DNA from: Umezawaea sp049997955
GTDB lineage: Bacteria; Actinomycetota; Actinomycetes; Mycobacteriales; Pseudonocardiaceae
DNA length: 64,000 nucleotides
NCBI GenBank assembly: GCA_049997955.1
Contig: JAEBDY010000016.1
Coordinates: forward strand, 124,001-188,000
Direction: 5' to 3'
Both the position numbers and the translations under genes were made by a program. The notes beneath the pieces are model-generated. The model worked only from the letters and a program-made list of their open reading frames with translations, did no database searches and was not told the DNA's origin. Every line of letters begins with the position of its first letter. Position 1 is the stretch's first letter. Shown piece by piece: positions 32,181-40,929 of the stretch.

Positions 32181-34223
32181 TCAGCCGACGGCGGTGGCCG
32201 TCCACCGCTGGTTGTCGCCGGACGTCGGCTGGTAGACCCCGATCGGCGCTCCGGTGGCACGGGATTCCCCGGTGACGTCGAGCAGCGTGCCCGTGCCGAC
32301 GTTGACCGCCGTCCACGTGCCGTCCCCGGTGGTGGACAGCATCCAGCGCGCGGTCGGGCCGTCCGTGCTCGGCGTGGTCAGCACGGTGCCGGACCCGCTC
32401 GCCGCGAGGCGCTGCCCGGTGCCCGCGTTGGTGATCGCGAACTGGACCCGGTTGCCGTTGCCGGATGTGCGCCGTTCGAGCCGCCAGCGCTGGTCGGCCG
32501 CGCCGGTGTTGGTGTCGCGCTGCACCAGGCCGGTGGCGCCCGGCGCCAGCGACTTCCCGCTCTGCACGCCGGTGAACCGGTATTCCTTGCCCGGCAAGCC
32601 GATCCCGGCGCTCGGGGGGACGCCGGAGACGCCGTCGACGACGAACGTGGTGACCGACCGGGCGGGCACCTGCAGCGTGGCGACGCCGTTGCGCACCGGA
32701 ACGGCCGCGCCGGGGACCAGGGCGCCACTCGCGTCGGTGACCACGGGCCGGACGGAGGCGGTGGCCGCGATGGAGCGGAACGAGGACAGGTCGAGCGTGA
32801 CCTGCTGCGCCTCGGCGGCCTTGTTGACGTGCACCACGGACTTCAGCGCGTCGGTCGTGCCGCGCACGGCGGCGACGTCGGTCGTCGTGCCCACCTTGAC
32901 GAGCCGGTCGCCCGGCCGGATGTGGTGGGTGAAGTTGCGCAGGGTGTGGAACTTCGTGTTCGTCCTGATCGGACAGGTCGTGAGCGTGTCCTGCGGGCCG
33001 CAGTCGAACGGGATCTGGACGGCCCCCCAGTTCATCCCCGCCGGGGACTCCCCGCCGGGCTTCATGTTGTCGTAGTCCTCAACGGCCTGCCAGAGCAGCC
33101 ACGACTCCGGTTCGAGTTCGCGCAGGTCGTCGACGACGCGCTCGGCGATCCCCAGGCCGGGGTCCATGTTCGTGAAGCTCTGGCCGTCGCCCCACGAGCC
33201 GTCGACCTCGCTCATCCACAGCGGTTTCGCCGCGCCCTTGGCGATGTCGCGCGCCGAGGTGCGGCGGGCGGTGCCGTAGGTGTGCACGTTCAGCTGCCCG
33301 ACCTGGTCGCGCACCGCCTGCGGGTAGCCGTTCCAGTCGGTGGCGAAGGTGCCGGGGTTGGTCTCGTCCGGCGCCGAGACCACGGCGTTCGTCGTCGCGC
33401 CCGCCAGCGCCGCGGCCACCGCGGGGACGACCTTCGCCTGGAGCGCCGGGCCGAGGTGGGCGCCCTCCTGCCTGCCGCCCGTGGGGTTGCCGTCGGGGCC
33501 GAGCGTGGTGCGCCAGTACGACGTGTTCGGCTCGTTGAACGGGTCCAGCGTGGCGAAGCGGATGCCGTGCGCCCGTTCCACCTCGTCGACCACCTGCGTG
33601 AGGTACGCGGCGAAGTCGGCGATCCGGTCCGTGCGGAGCTGGTCGGCGTTGGCGTCGAACCCGCCGGACACGTAGCCGCTGACGGTCTGGAACCACGGCG
33701 GCGAGTTGCTGAACGCCTCCCAGTGGTCGACCCGCGACTTGATCCGGTCGATCCACCAGCGCTGGCGCGGGTCGGCGGCGCGGTCGAACAGCGCCGGGTC
33801 GCCGGGGCGCCACCAGTCGGTGTCCGTCCTGGTCGTCCCGGCGGGCGCCTTCCACCAGCCGGGGACCGCGCCGCCCGCGCGCAGGTACGGCGGCACGTCC
33901 GGCGCGTTGCCGCCACCGATGTTGTAGCGGGCGATGTTGAGGTTCAGGCCGTCGGGACCGAACAGCAGGTCCGCGAGCCGGGTGCGCACCGCATCGGGGT
34001 AGCCGCCGGTCACGTTGGCGAACCACACCAGGCTGGTGCCCCAGCCCTGGAACGGCGGCTGCTGGTAGCTCGGGTCGGGTTTGACGGTGACGGGCGCTGC
34101 GGCGGCCGTTCCGACCGTCCCCGTGCAGGTGGCCAGCAGCAGGGTCGCGACCGCTCCCGCCCTGAGGAGGCGTGAGCGCAGCCGGTTCGGCCTGGCAACA
34201 GGGCGCGGGTCCGCAGCGGTCAT
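32181..34223 (-). CDS. Secreted GH30 glycoside hydrolase with C-terminal ricin-type (CBM13-like) domain
   Basis: 680 residues from ATG 34223 (GGAGAA upstream). Signal peptide about residues 1-43 (RSRLLRAGAVATLLLATCTGTVGTAAAA). Catalytic part: FQGWGTSLVWFANVTGGYPDAVR, LNIARYNIGGGNAPD, acid/base Glu in LDPFNEPNTSYW, probable nucleophile Glu in LWMSEVDGSWGDG. A small beta domain and a beta-trefoil with QRW repeats (ADQRWRLERR, DNQRWTATAVG) follow. This order matches Streptomyces GH30_5 endo-beta-1,6-galactanases that carry a CBM13, so arabinogalactan is a more likely substrate than xylan. A palindromic operator lies 40 bp upstream. Confidence 0.85.
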   Translation of the reverse strand: MTAADPRPVARPNRLRSRLLRAGAVATLLLATCTGTVGTAAAAPVTVKPDPSYQQPPFQGWGTSLVWFANVTGGYPDAVRTRLADLLFGPDGLNLNIARYNIGGGNAPDVPPYLRAGGAVPGWWKAPAGTTRTDTDWWRPGDPALFDRAADPRQRWWIDRIKSRVDHWEAFSNSPPWFQTVSGYVSGGFDANADQLRTDRIADFAAYLTQVVDEVERAHGIRFATLDPFNEPNTSYWRTTLGPDGNPTGGRQEGAHLGPALQAKVVPAVAAALAGATTNAVVSAPDETNPGTFATDWNGYPQAVRDQVGQLNVHTYGTARRTSARDIAKGAAKPLWMSEVDGSWGDGQSFTNMDPGLGIAERVVDDLRELEPESWLLWQAVEDYDNMKPGGESPAGMNWGAVQIPFDCGPQDTLTTCPIRTNTKFHTLRNFTHHIRPGDRLVKVGTTTDVAAVRGTTDALKSVVHVNKAAEAQQVTLDLSSFRSIAATASVRPVVTDASGALVPGAAVPVRNGVATLQVPARSVTTFVVDGVSGVPPSAGIGLPGKEYRFTGVQSGKSLAPGATGLVQRDTNTGAADQRWRLERRTSGNGNRVQFAITNAGTGQRLAASGSGTVLTTPSTDGPTARWMLSTTGDGTWTAVNVGTGTLLDVTGESRATGAPIGVYQPTSGDNQRWTATAVG

Positions 34224-34262
34224 CAGTTCTCCGTTGAACGGGCGCCGTCGTCGACGAGTCGG

Positions 34263-34276
34263 TGTTAGCGCTAACA
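34263..34276. promoter_or_regulatory. LacI-type operator TGTTAGCGCTAACA
   Basis: Perfect 14-bp palindrome 40 bp upstream of the GH30 start. It has the form of LacI-family operators with a central CG and closely resembles the xyl-box (TGGTAGCGCTAACA) described in Xanthomonas. Confidence 0.6.
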
Positions 34277-34406
34277 ACAACCGTGTGGACCGAGCCTGGC
34301 AACCGCGGTCGCCCCCGTCAAGACGTCGATCGGCGGCACCCGTCCGCGACGTCGCAGCGGCGGCCGGGTGCGGCCGGTCAGCAGAAGACCGTGTCGCGGC
34401 GGAACC

Positions 34407-34444
34407 GGTGGGGCGCGGGGCTTGTGGGAGCCCCGCACCCCACC
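34407..34444. terminator. Hairpin terminator of the xylanase-esterase operon
   Basis: 16-bp stem with one mismatch (34407-34422 with 34429-34444), 6-nt loop, directly after the SGNH gene stop at 34446 on the minus strand. Confidence 0.7.
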
Positions 34445-34445
34445 G

Positions 34446-35699
34446 TCACCTGAACAGGCGCAACGGGACCGCGTTCGCCATCGCGGCCATCCCGGCGTCG
34501 TTCGGGTGCAGGTGGTCGCCGCTGTCGTAGGCGGGCAGCAGGCGGTCGGGTTCGGCCGGGTCGCGGAGCGCGCGGTCGAAGTCGATGACGCCGTCGTGTT
34601 CGCCGCTGGTGCGGATCCAGCGGTTGACCGTCTGGCGCGCGGCCTCGTTCTCGGGGCTGTGGAAGCCGAAGGCGTCGTTCTTGAACGGCGTGATCGTGCC
34701 TCCGTGGATGCGCAGGCCCTGGGCGTGCGCGCGGGCGATGAGCTGGCGGTGGGCGTCGATGACGTCCTGTGCCGTGACTCTTTCCGACTCCGGCGCGCTG
34801 GTGCCGGGGTGGCCCAGGTCGTTCACGCCGAGCAGGACGACGACGTGGTCCACGCCGGGCTGGGCCAGGACGTCGCGGTCGAAGCGCCGCAGTGCCGCCT
34901 GGCCGAAGTAGTTCGCGTAGGCCTCCGCCGGGTGGCCCGCGGGCGGGTTCGGGTCGTGCAGCAGGCGGTTGCCGCTGATGCCCGCGTTGACGACGCCCAG
35001 GTGCCGCAGGTTCCGGTCGTCCTGGAACCTGCGGGCCAGGACGTCGGGCCAGCGGCGGTTCGCGCCGCGGGTCGTCTCCGCGCCGTCGGTGATCGAGTCG
35101 CCGAACGCCACCACCGTGGAATCCCGCTTGCCCGTGACGCTGACGCCGGTGAGGAAGTGCCACTTGCCCAGCACGGTGGTCGGGGTGATGTCGGTGCTGC
35201 CGGTGACGTTGCCCGCCGCCACGTACCCGTCCTGGTACGGGAAGGCGTGCACGGTCGTCGCCTGCGTGCGCCGCGGCAGGTGGACGCTGACCACCAGGTC
35301 GGAGTCCGCGGCCACGGGCAGCGCCACGGGATCGCTGAGCAGCGGCGCGCCGGGTGGCACGGTGACCGACGTGCGGCCGCCGAACGTGAGCCGCCGGTCG
35401 CTGCGGGGTTCGACCGCCGACGCCGTCCCCGCTCGGCGCGCCACGTGCGCCTCGCCGATGACCAGCGGCTGCGTGCCGAACTCGTTGGACAGCCGCACGC
35501 GCACGCTCGCGCCGCCGACGCTGAGGTGCACGACCTGCCGCAGCGTCTGGTCCTCGAACGTCGTCGTGTCCGAGGCGGGCACGGTCGTGGGCGACGTCGC
35601 CCACGACCCGACCCACGTCGTGCGGGGTGCGGCGGACGCCTGCGGCGTCAGCAGGAGCAGCAGGGCGGCCGCCGCCACGACGGACAGGGAACGCCTCAC
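34446..35699 (-). CDS. Secreted SGNH-family esterase (probable acetylxylan/carbohydrate esterase)
   Basis: 417 residues. GTG 35699 overlaps the xylanase stop (GTGA). Signal peptide VRRSLSVVAAAALLLLLTPQASAA. SGNH blocks: I, VVAFGDSITDGAE (Ser nucleophile); II, NAGISGNRLL; III, VLLGVNDLGH; V, YDSGDHLHPND (Asp/His). An N-terminal beta domain of about 170 residues (VGSWATSPTTVPAS, RVRLSNEFG) is the usual accessory part of this SGNH group. It should remove acetyl or other acyl groups from plant polysaccharide. Co-translation with GH10 supports acetylxylan as substrate; this is an inference. Confidence 0.85.
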   Translation of the reverse strand: MRRSLSVVAAAALLLLLTPQASAAPRTTWVGSWATSPTTVPASDTTTFEDQTLRQVVHLSVGGASVRVRLSNEFGTQPLVIGEAHVARRAGTASAVEPRSDRRLTFGGRTSVTVPPGAPLLSDPVALPVAADSDLVVSVHLPRRTQATTVHAFPYQDGYVAAGNVTGSTDITPTTVLGKWHFLTGVSVTGKRDSTVVAFGDSITDGAETTRGANRRWPDVLARRFQDDRNLRHLGVVNAGISGNRLLHDPNPPAGHPAEAYANYFGQAALRRFDRDVLAQPGVDHVVVLLGVNDLGHPGTSAPESERVTAQDVIDAHRQLIARAHAQGLRIHGGTITPFKNDAFGFHSPENEAARQTVNRWIRTSGEHDGVIDFDRALRDPAEPDRLLPAYDSGDHLHPNDAGMAAMANAVPLRLFR

Positions 35700-36823
35700 C
35701 GGCGCGACGCCCTCGCCAGGGTGGACCGCATGGTGAAGTAGGCGGGCTTGCGCGAGAAGTCCTCCCGCATCACCGTGGCGGCGCCCTCGCCCTCGAAGAA
35801 CACCGGGACCCACGAGTACTTGTCGGTGAAGCCCCAGATCGTGAACGAGTCGCAGCCGTCGACGTTCAGGCACGCGGTGAGCGTGCGGTTGTAGTAGTCG
35901 GCCTGCTGCGCGAGCTGCGCGTCGGTCGGCACGCCGCCCTCCGGCAGGTCCATCCGCACGTCCAGCTCGGTGATCGCGGTTTCCAGGCCCAGCGCGGAGA
36001 ACCGCCCCAGGTTGGCCTCCAGGTCGCCGGGGAAGCCGTAGCGGGTGCTCAGGTGCGCCTGCGCGGAGAAGCCGTCCACGGGCACGCGTTCGGCGCGCAG
36101 CTGCTTGATCAGCGCGAGGTAGGCGTCGCTCTTGGCGTTGACGCTCTCCACCCCGTAGTCGTTGAAGAACAGCTTGGCCTTGGGGTCGGCCTGGTGCGCC
36201 CAGCGGAACGCGTCGGCGATGATGCCCGGACCCAGCTCGCGGATCCAGATGTTGTCCGTGGTGCGCAGTTCACCGGTCTCGGTGAAGATCTCGTTGGCCA
36301 CGTCCCACTGCTGGATGCTGCCCTTGTAGCGGCCCACGACCTTCTTGATGTGGTCGCGCAGGATCGAGCGCAGCTCGTCGGGCGTGAAGTCGCCCTGCTC
36401 CAGCCAGGCGGGGTTCTGGCTGTGCCACAACAGGGTGTGCCCGCGCACGACCTGCTTGTTCTGCTTGGCGAACCGCACGATGGCGTCCGCCGTGCCGAAG
36501 TTGTAGCGGTCGCGTTCCGGGTGGATGTACTCCCACTTCATCTGGTTCTCGGCCGACACGGAGCTGAACTCCGCCGCGAGCACCTTCCGGTACTCGTGGT
36601 CCGAGGTGAAGGGGTCGGGGTAGGGCTGGGTCTCGTGGTGACCGCCGCCCGCGACGGCGGTCCCGATGCGGAAATCCTTGGGTGCGGCCCGGCGCAGGGT
36701 GTCCTTCTTGGCGTGGCCGGGTGTCCGGTCCTCGACGGCGGGCGCGGCCGAGGCCACGAGCGTCAACGGGACCGACAGGGCCACGGCGGTGAACGCCGCG
36801 GCGGCCAGACGGGTCGGCTTCAT
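35696..36823 (-). CDS. Secreted endo-1,4-beta-xylanase (GH10)
   Basis: 375 residues. Signal peptide about residues 1-27. GH10 motifs: VSAENQMKWEYIHP, VRGHTLLWHSQNP, acid/base Glu178 in WDVANEIF, nucleophile Glu286 in ITELDVRM, and IWGFTDKYSW. No carbohydrate-binding module is attached. It hydrolyses internal bonds of xylan and is followed by a coupled SGNH esterase, a typical debranching partner. A perfect CGAAACTTTCG element upstream and the LacI regulator gene next to it suggest induction by xylo-oligosaccharides. Confidence 0.95.
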   Translation of the reverse strand: MKPTRLAAAAFTAVALSVPLTLVASAAPAVEDRTPGHAKKDTLRRAAPKDFRIGTAVAGGGHHETQPYPDPFTSDHEYRKVLAAEFSSVSAENQMKWEYIHPERDRYNFGTADAIVRFAKQNKQVVRGHTLLWHSQNPAWLEQGDFTPDELRSILRDHIKKVVGRYKGSIQQWDVANEIFTETGELRTTDNIWIRELGPGIIADAFRWAHQADPKAKLFFNDYGVESVNAKSDAYLALIKQLRAERVPVDGFSAQAHLSTRYGFPGDLEANLGRFSALGLETAITELDVRMDLPEGGVPTDAQLAQQADYYNRTLTACLNVDGCDSFTIWGFTDKYSWVPVFFEGEGAATVMREDFSRKPAYFTMRSTLARASRR

Positions 36824-36855
36824 CAGGCTCTCGCTTCCTTGCGACGGCTTGACTC

Positions 36856-36888
36856 CGAAACTTTCGAACCTGGATGTGAAAGTTTTCG
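36856..36888. promoter_or_regulatory. Xylanase operator: CGAAACTTTCG plus a degenerate second copy
   Basis: CGAAACTTTCG at 36856-36866 is a perfect 11-bp palindrome (CGAAA-C-TTTCG). GAAAGTTTTCG at 36878-36888 is a weaker copy 22 bp away. I recall this element upstream of Streptomyces xylanase genes. It lies about 35 bp upstream of the GH10 start. Confidence 0.6.
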
Positions 36889-36982
36889 ATGTGCCGGACC
36901 CTAAAGTGACATCCGCGTCACCGTCAAGGGCGGGTAATGGCGTGGCCGCCCCACCGCGCGGGGGTTGGAGCCCTCCAGGGCG

Positions 36983-37057
36983 GGAGAGCGCAAGGCGGGC
37001 TACACCGACCCCGACGGGAACGAGATCGGGTACGGCGGCGCTCCGCTCGGATCGGAG
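36983..37057 (+). pseudogene. C-terminal fragment of a VOC/glyoxalase-family gene
   Basis: The plus-strand frame reads GERKAGYTDPDGNEIGYGGAPL, the ending typical of VOC proteins (DPDGNEI motif). Nothing upstream continues the domain, and the xylanase promoter lies within 100 bp. It is a relic about 25 codons long in the gap between the xylanase and LacI genes. Confidence 0.45.
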
Positions 37058-37069
37058 CCCACCTGGAGG

Positions 37070-38047
37070 TCACCCAGCGGTGCTGCGGCGCACCGTGAGC
37101 CCGACCGGAACGCGGGCGTGGCCGATCCCACGGGAACCGGGCTCCAGCAACAAGGTGGTCGCCGACGCGGCGATCCCCTCCACCGGATGCGTCACCGAGG
37201 TCAGCGGAACGCTCGCCGAGGACGCGAGCACGCTGTCGTCGAACCCCACCACGGCCACGTCGTCGGGCACCCGGCGCCCGGTCTCGGCCAACACCTGGAG
37301 CACCGCCGACGCGGTGAGGTCGCAGGCGGCGAACACCGCGTCCACGTCGGGGTGCGCCGCGAGCAGTTCGCGGGCCGCCCGCAGCGCCGTCGGGCGGGTG
37401 AAGTCGCCGTTCACCGACAACGGCTCCAACCCCGCTTCCTCCATGGCCGCAAGGTATCCGCGTCGCCGGTCGACCGCGCACGGGTTGTCGTCCGGACCGT
37501 GCACGGCGGCGATCCGCCCGCGCCCGCCCTCGCGCAGGTGCCGCACGGCCGCCCGCGACCCGGCGGCGTTGTCCGGCTCGAAGAACGGGACGTGCGGGGC
37601 GGACCGCCCCATCGAGACCGCGCGACCCCTGTGCCGCAACCGCTCGGCCAGGTCCGGTTGCACGTTGACCAGCAGCATGCCGAGCGGACGAACGGTGTCG
37701 GTGAGCAGCGAGGCGGTGCCGGACCGCGGCACCAGTCGAACGCGCAGCTGGACCGCGTCGCGCGTCAACACCTCCACCACTCCGGCGATGACCCGCGCGT
37801 AGTGGGGGTTGGAGCTCAGCGCCCGCGGGTCGTCGTCCACCACCACGAGGTCCACCACGTCGGACCGCCCGGACACCAGCGCCCGCGCGCCCGCGTGCGG
37901 CTGGTACCCGGTCTCGCCGATGATCCGCCGCACCCATTCGCGCACCGGCAGCGCGACCCCAGGCTGGTTGTTGACCACGCGCGAAACGGTGGCGCGGGAG
38001 ACACCCGCCGCCTTGGCCACGTCTTCCAAGGTCGGTCTCATCATCAC
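37070..38047 (-). CDS. LacI family transcriptional regulator
   Basis: 325 residues, starting at one of three tandem ATG codons. HTH: PTLEDVAKAAGVSRATVSRVVNNQPGVALPVREWVRRIIGETGYQPHAGARALVSGRSDVVDLVV, with the hinge helix. A periplasmic-binding-protein-like sensor follows (CDLTASAVLQVLAETGRRVPDDVAVVGFDDSVLASSASVPLTSVTHPVEGIA). It lies just upstream of the xylanase-esterase operon on the same strand. The palindromes upstream of GH10, CE15 and GH30 are candidate targets; which it binds cannot be told from sequence. Confidence 0.9.
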   Translation of the reverse strand: MMMRPTLEDVAKAAGVSRATVSRVVNNQPGVALPVREWVRRIIGETGYQPHAGARALVSGRSDVVDLVVVDDDPRALSSNPHYARVIAGVVEVLTRDAVQLRVRLVPRSGTASLLTDTVRPLGMLLVNVQPDLAERLRHRGRAVSMGRSAPHVPFFEPDNAAGSRAAVRHLREGGRGRIAAVHGPDDNPCAVDRRRGYLAAMEEAGLEPLSVNGDFTRPTALRAARELLAAHPDVDAVFAACDLTASAVLQVLAETGRRVPDDVAVVGFDDSVLASSASVPLTSVTHPVEGIAASATTLLLEPGSRGIGHARVPVGLTVRRSTAG

Positions 38048-38210
38048 ACCCTAGGCCTCGACCGGCCTCCAGGTCAGCGCGTTCCCCGAGCGACCACCGT
38101 CAGCGGAACGGCTCGGCGACGGCGTTCACCTCGACCCTGGCAGACGTCCCCGGGTGGCGGAGTGGAAGCGAGCGCCGAGAAGTCGGGCAACCAGGTCCGT
38201 GCGGACCGCG

Positions 38211-39374
38211 CTAGGACCTCGACCCCGCCTCGGTGTCGAGGCCGGGTTCGTCGGGCGCGGACTCCTCCGGTTCGCTCGCGTGCACGTCGGCCGGGTTCAC
38301 GTGCTCGTCGGCTTCGCTGAGCAGGGAACGGATGCCGGAGTTCAGCACAGCCAGGAGCGGGACCGACAGCAGCGCGCCCGCGATGCCGCCGACGAGCAGA
38401 CCGCCCGCGATGGCCAGCACGACCGAGAGCGGGTGGAGCTTCACCGCGCGGCCGAGCAGGAGTGGTTGCAGCACGTGGCTTTCCAGCTGCATCACGGCGA
38501 TCACGATGCCCGCCACCACGAGTCCGGCGACCACGCCGTTGGCGACCAGCGCGATGAGGATCGCGACGCTGCCCGCGACGACCGCGCCGATGATGGGGAT
38601 GAACGCCCCGAGGAACACCAGTGCCGCCAGGGGGATCGCCAGCGGAACGCCGAGCACGGCGAGCCCGATGCCGATGCCCACGGCGTCCACGACCGCGACC
38701 GCCGAGGTGGCGCGCACGTAGCTGACCAGGGCGGCCAGGCCGCGCCTGCCCGCGACGTCCACCCTCGTCCGCACGCGCGGAGGGGCGGCCCGGATGAGGA
38801 ACTGCCAGATCCGGGGGCCGTCGTAGAGGAAGAAGATCAGGGTGAACAGCACCAGCAGCGCCTGGGTGAGGACTTCCCCGACCGTGGCGGCGGTGGTCAG
38901 CGCGCCCGTCGTGATGTCGGACTGGTTGTCCGTCAACGTCGCGAGGAACCGCGTCGTCGCGTCGCGGATCTGCGTGTCGCTCAGGTGCAGCGGACCGTCG
39001 GTCAGCCACTTCGACGCCGTGTCGACGCTCTGCGAGAGCTGGGCGACCAGTCCGGGGACGCCGTTGACGAACGTGACGACCACGAACGTCAGGACCCCGC
39101 CCAGGATCACGAGTCCACCGACCAGCACCAGCGCCGTGCCGACCCCGCGGGGCACACCGAGCCCGGAGAGGTGGTCGACGCCCGGCACCAGCAGCGCGGC
39201 CAGCAGCAGCGCGATGGCGACCGGGACCACGATCCCCGCGAGGTACCCGGTCACGGTGCCGACCACGTAGAGGGCGGCCACCACGACGAGGAACCGCCAC
39301 GCCAGCGCGGCGGTGATCCTCAGCAGGCGCGGCACCACGTCCCGCGCGTCATCCGTCTTCCCGCTACCGCTCAT
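38211..39374 (-). CDS. AI-2E family membrane transporter
   Basis: 387 residues, about eight membrane helices. Conserved blocks: VVVPVAIALLLAALLVPGVDHLSGLGVPRGVGTALVLV, FTLIFFLYDGPRIWQFL, AVVDAVGIGIGLAVLGVPLAIPLAALVFLGAFIPIIGAVVAG and LQPLLLGRAVKLHPLSVVLAI. The acidic tail (EADEHVNPADVHASEPEESAPDEPG) is cytoplasmic. The family includes TqsA and a Na+/H+ antiporter-type member; the cargo is unknown. A single-gene unit. Confidence 0.85.
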   Translation of the reverse strand: MSGSGKTDDARDVVPRLLRITAALAWRFLVVVAALYVVGTVTGYLAGIVVPVAIALLLAALLVPGVDHLSGLGVPRGVGTALVLVGGLVILGGVLTFVVVTFVNGVPGLVAQLSQSVDTASKWLTDGPLHLSDTQIRDATTRFLATLTDNQSDITTGALTTAATVGEVLTQALLVLFTLIFFLYDGPRIWQFLIRAAPPRVRTRVDVAGRRGLAALVSYVRATSAVAVVDAVGIGIGLAVLGVPLAIPLAALVFLGAFIPIIGAVVAGSVAILIALVANGVVAGLVVAGIVIAVMQLESHVLQPLLLGRAVKLHPLSVVLAIAGGLLVGGIAGALLSVPLLAVLNSGIRSLLSEADEHVNPADVHASEPEESAPDEPGLDTEAGSRS

Positions 39375-39478
39375 GGCTTTCCACCGCTCCGCCGATCATC
39401 CGAACCGCACCGGGACAAGGCGGAACCCCGGCGACAGGGGGGAGGAGTCGCCGGGGTCCGTCTGCACACCTGACTGGT

Positions 39479-39745
39479 CTAGGCGTGCGCGCGCCTGCCC
39501 GTCACCAAACGGTAGATGCCGAGCAGGATGAGTGAACCGAGGATAGCCAGGAGCCACGTGCTCAAATCGAAGAAGTTGTTGATGTCGCTGTTGAACAGCG
39601 CCCGCCCGACGAAGCCACCGAGGATCGCGCCGACGATGCCGATCAGGATCGTGACGATGATGCCACCGGGGTCCTTGCCGGGCATGATCGCCTTCGCGAT
39701 GGCACCGGCGATGAGACCCAGGACGATCCAACCCAACACACCCAC
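39479..39745 (-). CDS. GlsB/YeaQ/YmgE family stress-response membrane protein
   Basis: 88 residues from GTG 39745 (AAGGAGAA 5 nt upstream). Three glycine-rich membrane helices: VLGWIVLGLIAGAIAKAIMPGKDPGGIIVTILIGIVGAILGGFVG and TWLLAILGSLILLGIYRLVTG. The transglycosylase-associated/YeaQ family is widely stress-induced, but its molecular role is unknown. The MPGKDPGG loop is the family hallmark. Confidence 0.9.
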   Translation of the reverse strand: MGVLGWIVLGLIAGAIAKAIMPGKDPGGIIVTILIGIVGAILGGFVGRALFNSDINNFFDLSTWLLAILGSLILLGIYRLVTGRRAHA

Positions 39746-40013
39746 GGAATTCTCCTTCGATCTGACGGCGGCAAGGAGTTCCACGCCGCGCTCGTCTTGC
39801 TTGGTGGAGGAATGCCCTGAAGTCCTCCTGTTCAAACACGACCTCCCCCAGGATTTCTCCCGACCTTCCCGGAGCGGTCCGCGGGTGGCCGACGCGGCCG
39901 GTGTCCGTTCCACCTGGAATCCCGACCACTCCGTTCCCGCTGCGCCGCAGGCGTTCCACGACGTGGGTACTTCTACGCTGGCAAGCCTCTCCGCGGTAGC
40001 GCAGAGTGGACGC

Positions 40014-40424
40014 ATGACCACGAACCGGACACCAGTCAGGTCACTCCTCACCGCGTTCGGCCTCGCCGCGCTCTCCGTGGGCACGTGGTGGCTGTTCCTG
40101 GGCATGGACACCACCCGCGACGTCGACCCGGTGACCGGCTCCACCACCGGCCCCTACGAGGCCCCGCAGGTCATCGGCTGCGCCGTGGTCCTCGCGGGAC
40201 TGGTCGCGGTGGGCACCTCCGCGCTGCCCGCCTGGCTCGCCGTCGCGGCGGTCGCCCTGCCCTTCACGGCCGCCTGGTCGGTTCAAGCGGCGACCAGCGA
40301 CGACTCGGGTCTGTGGGTCATCGGTGGCGCGCTGGTGCTGATCGGCACGGTCGGCGGCGGCGCGCTGGTCGCTGCCCTCACCCGAGCCCTGCGCCGCCGC
40401 ACGGGTGCCCGCGTCGGCGGCTGA
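40014..40424 (+). CDS. Small four-helix membrane protein, hypothetical
   Basis: 136 residues from ATG 40014. Four hydrophobic segments (SLLTAFGLAALSVGTWWLFLGM, VIGCAVVLAGLVAVGTSAL, AWLAVAAVALPFTAAWSV, WVIGGALVLIGTVGGGALVAAL) and a basic tail. No family recognised. No clear ribosome-binding site, so the start is by frame and topology. Stand-alone; 43 bp before another small hypothetical gene in the same direction. Confidence 0.65.
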   Translation: MTTNRTPVRSLLTAFGLAALSVGTWWLFLGMDTTRDVDPVTGSTTGPYEAPQVIGCAVVLAGLVAVGTSALPAWLAVAAVALPFTAAWSVQAATSDDSGLWVIGGALVLIGTVGGGALVAALTRALRRRTGARVGG

Positions 40425-40467
40425 CCCGTTCCGGCACCCGCCGAGCGCCCCGCCGTAGGCTGGCGGC

Positions 40468-40860
40468 ATGACGTTCTCCCTGCCCGGCCTGGGCGAGCTG
40501 GCGCCGGTCGACGGCGCGCCGGACGGCGTGACCTGCTGGACGACCACGAGCGACGGCGCGACGGTGGCCGTCCTGGTCGAGGAACCGTCCACAGTGGACG
40601 ACCTGGACCCGGCGTTCATCGTGTCGGTGCTGGCCGACCGCGAGGGCCTGCTGGCCACCGCCCGCGCCGCGGTGGCGGACGCGCTCGGCGCCGCCGTGGC
40701 CGAGTCCGCGGACGGCCCGGAGTTCACCTTCCACACCGGGCGGGACTGGGTGCTGCGCTTCGCGGAGTGCGCCGAGCCCGGCCTCACCGAGCTGGGCGTC
40801 CTGGTGGTCTTCGACGGCCACGACGTGACCGAGGTCGACGACCTGGCGGACGCGGACTAG
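40468..40860 (+). CDS. Hypothetical acidic protein
   Basis: 130 residues from ATG 40468. It opens MTFSLPGLGELAPVDGAPDGVTCWTTTSDGATVAVLVEEP and ends in an acidic tail (DVTEVDDLADAD). One compact alpha/beta domain is likely, with no membrane segment or cysteine cluster. I do not recognise the family. Followed by a bidirectional terminator. Confidence 0.6.
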   Translation: MTFSLPGLGELAPVDGAPDGVTCWTTTSDGATVAVLVEEPSTVDDLDPAFIVSVLADREGLLATARAAVADALGAAVAESADGPEFTFHTGRDWVLRFAECAEPGLTELGVLVVFDGHDVTEVDDLADAD

Positions 40861-40879
40861 ACCTCGGGCGGGACGCCGA

Positions 40880-40911
40880 ACGCCGCGACGGCTGAGGGAC
40901 CGTCGCGGCGT
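40880..40911. terminator. Bidirectional hairpin terminator
   Basis: 12-bp perfect stem (40880-40891 with 40900-40911), 8-nt loop, between convergent genes ending at 40860 and 40930. Confidence 0.75.
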
Positions 40912-40929
40912 CGGGCAGGGAGGCGGCGG

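Noticed and set aside
38048..38210. Possible tRNA between the LacI and AI-2E genes (segment GGGTGGCGGAGTGGAAGCGAG)
   Set aside because: The start resembles a D-arm but no anticodon arm or T-loop (TTCGA) in the right place can be folded.
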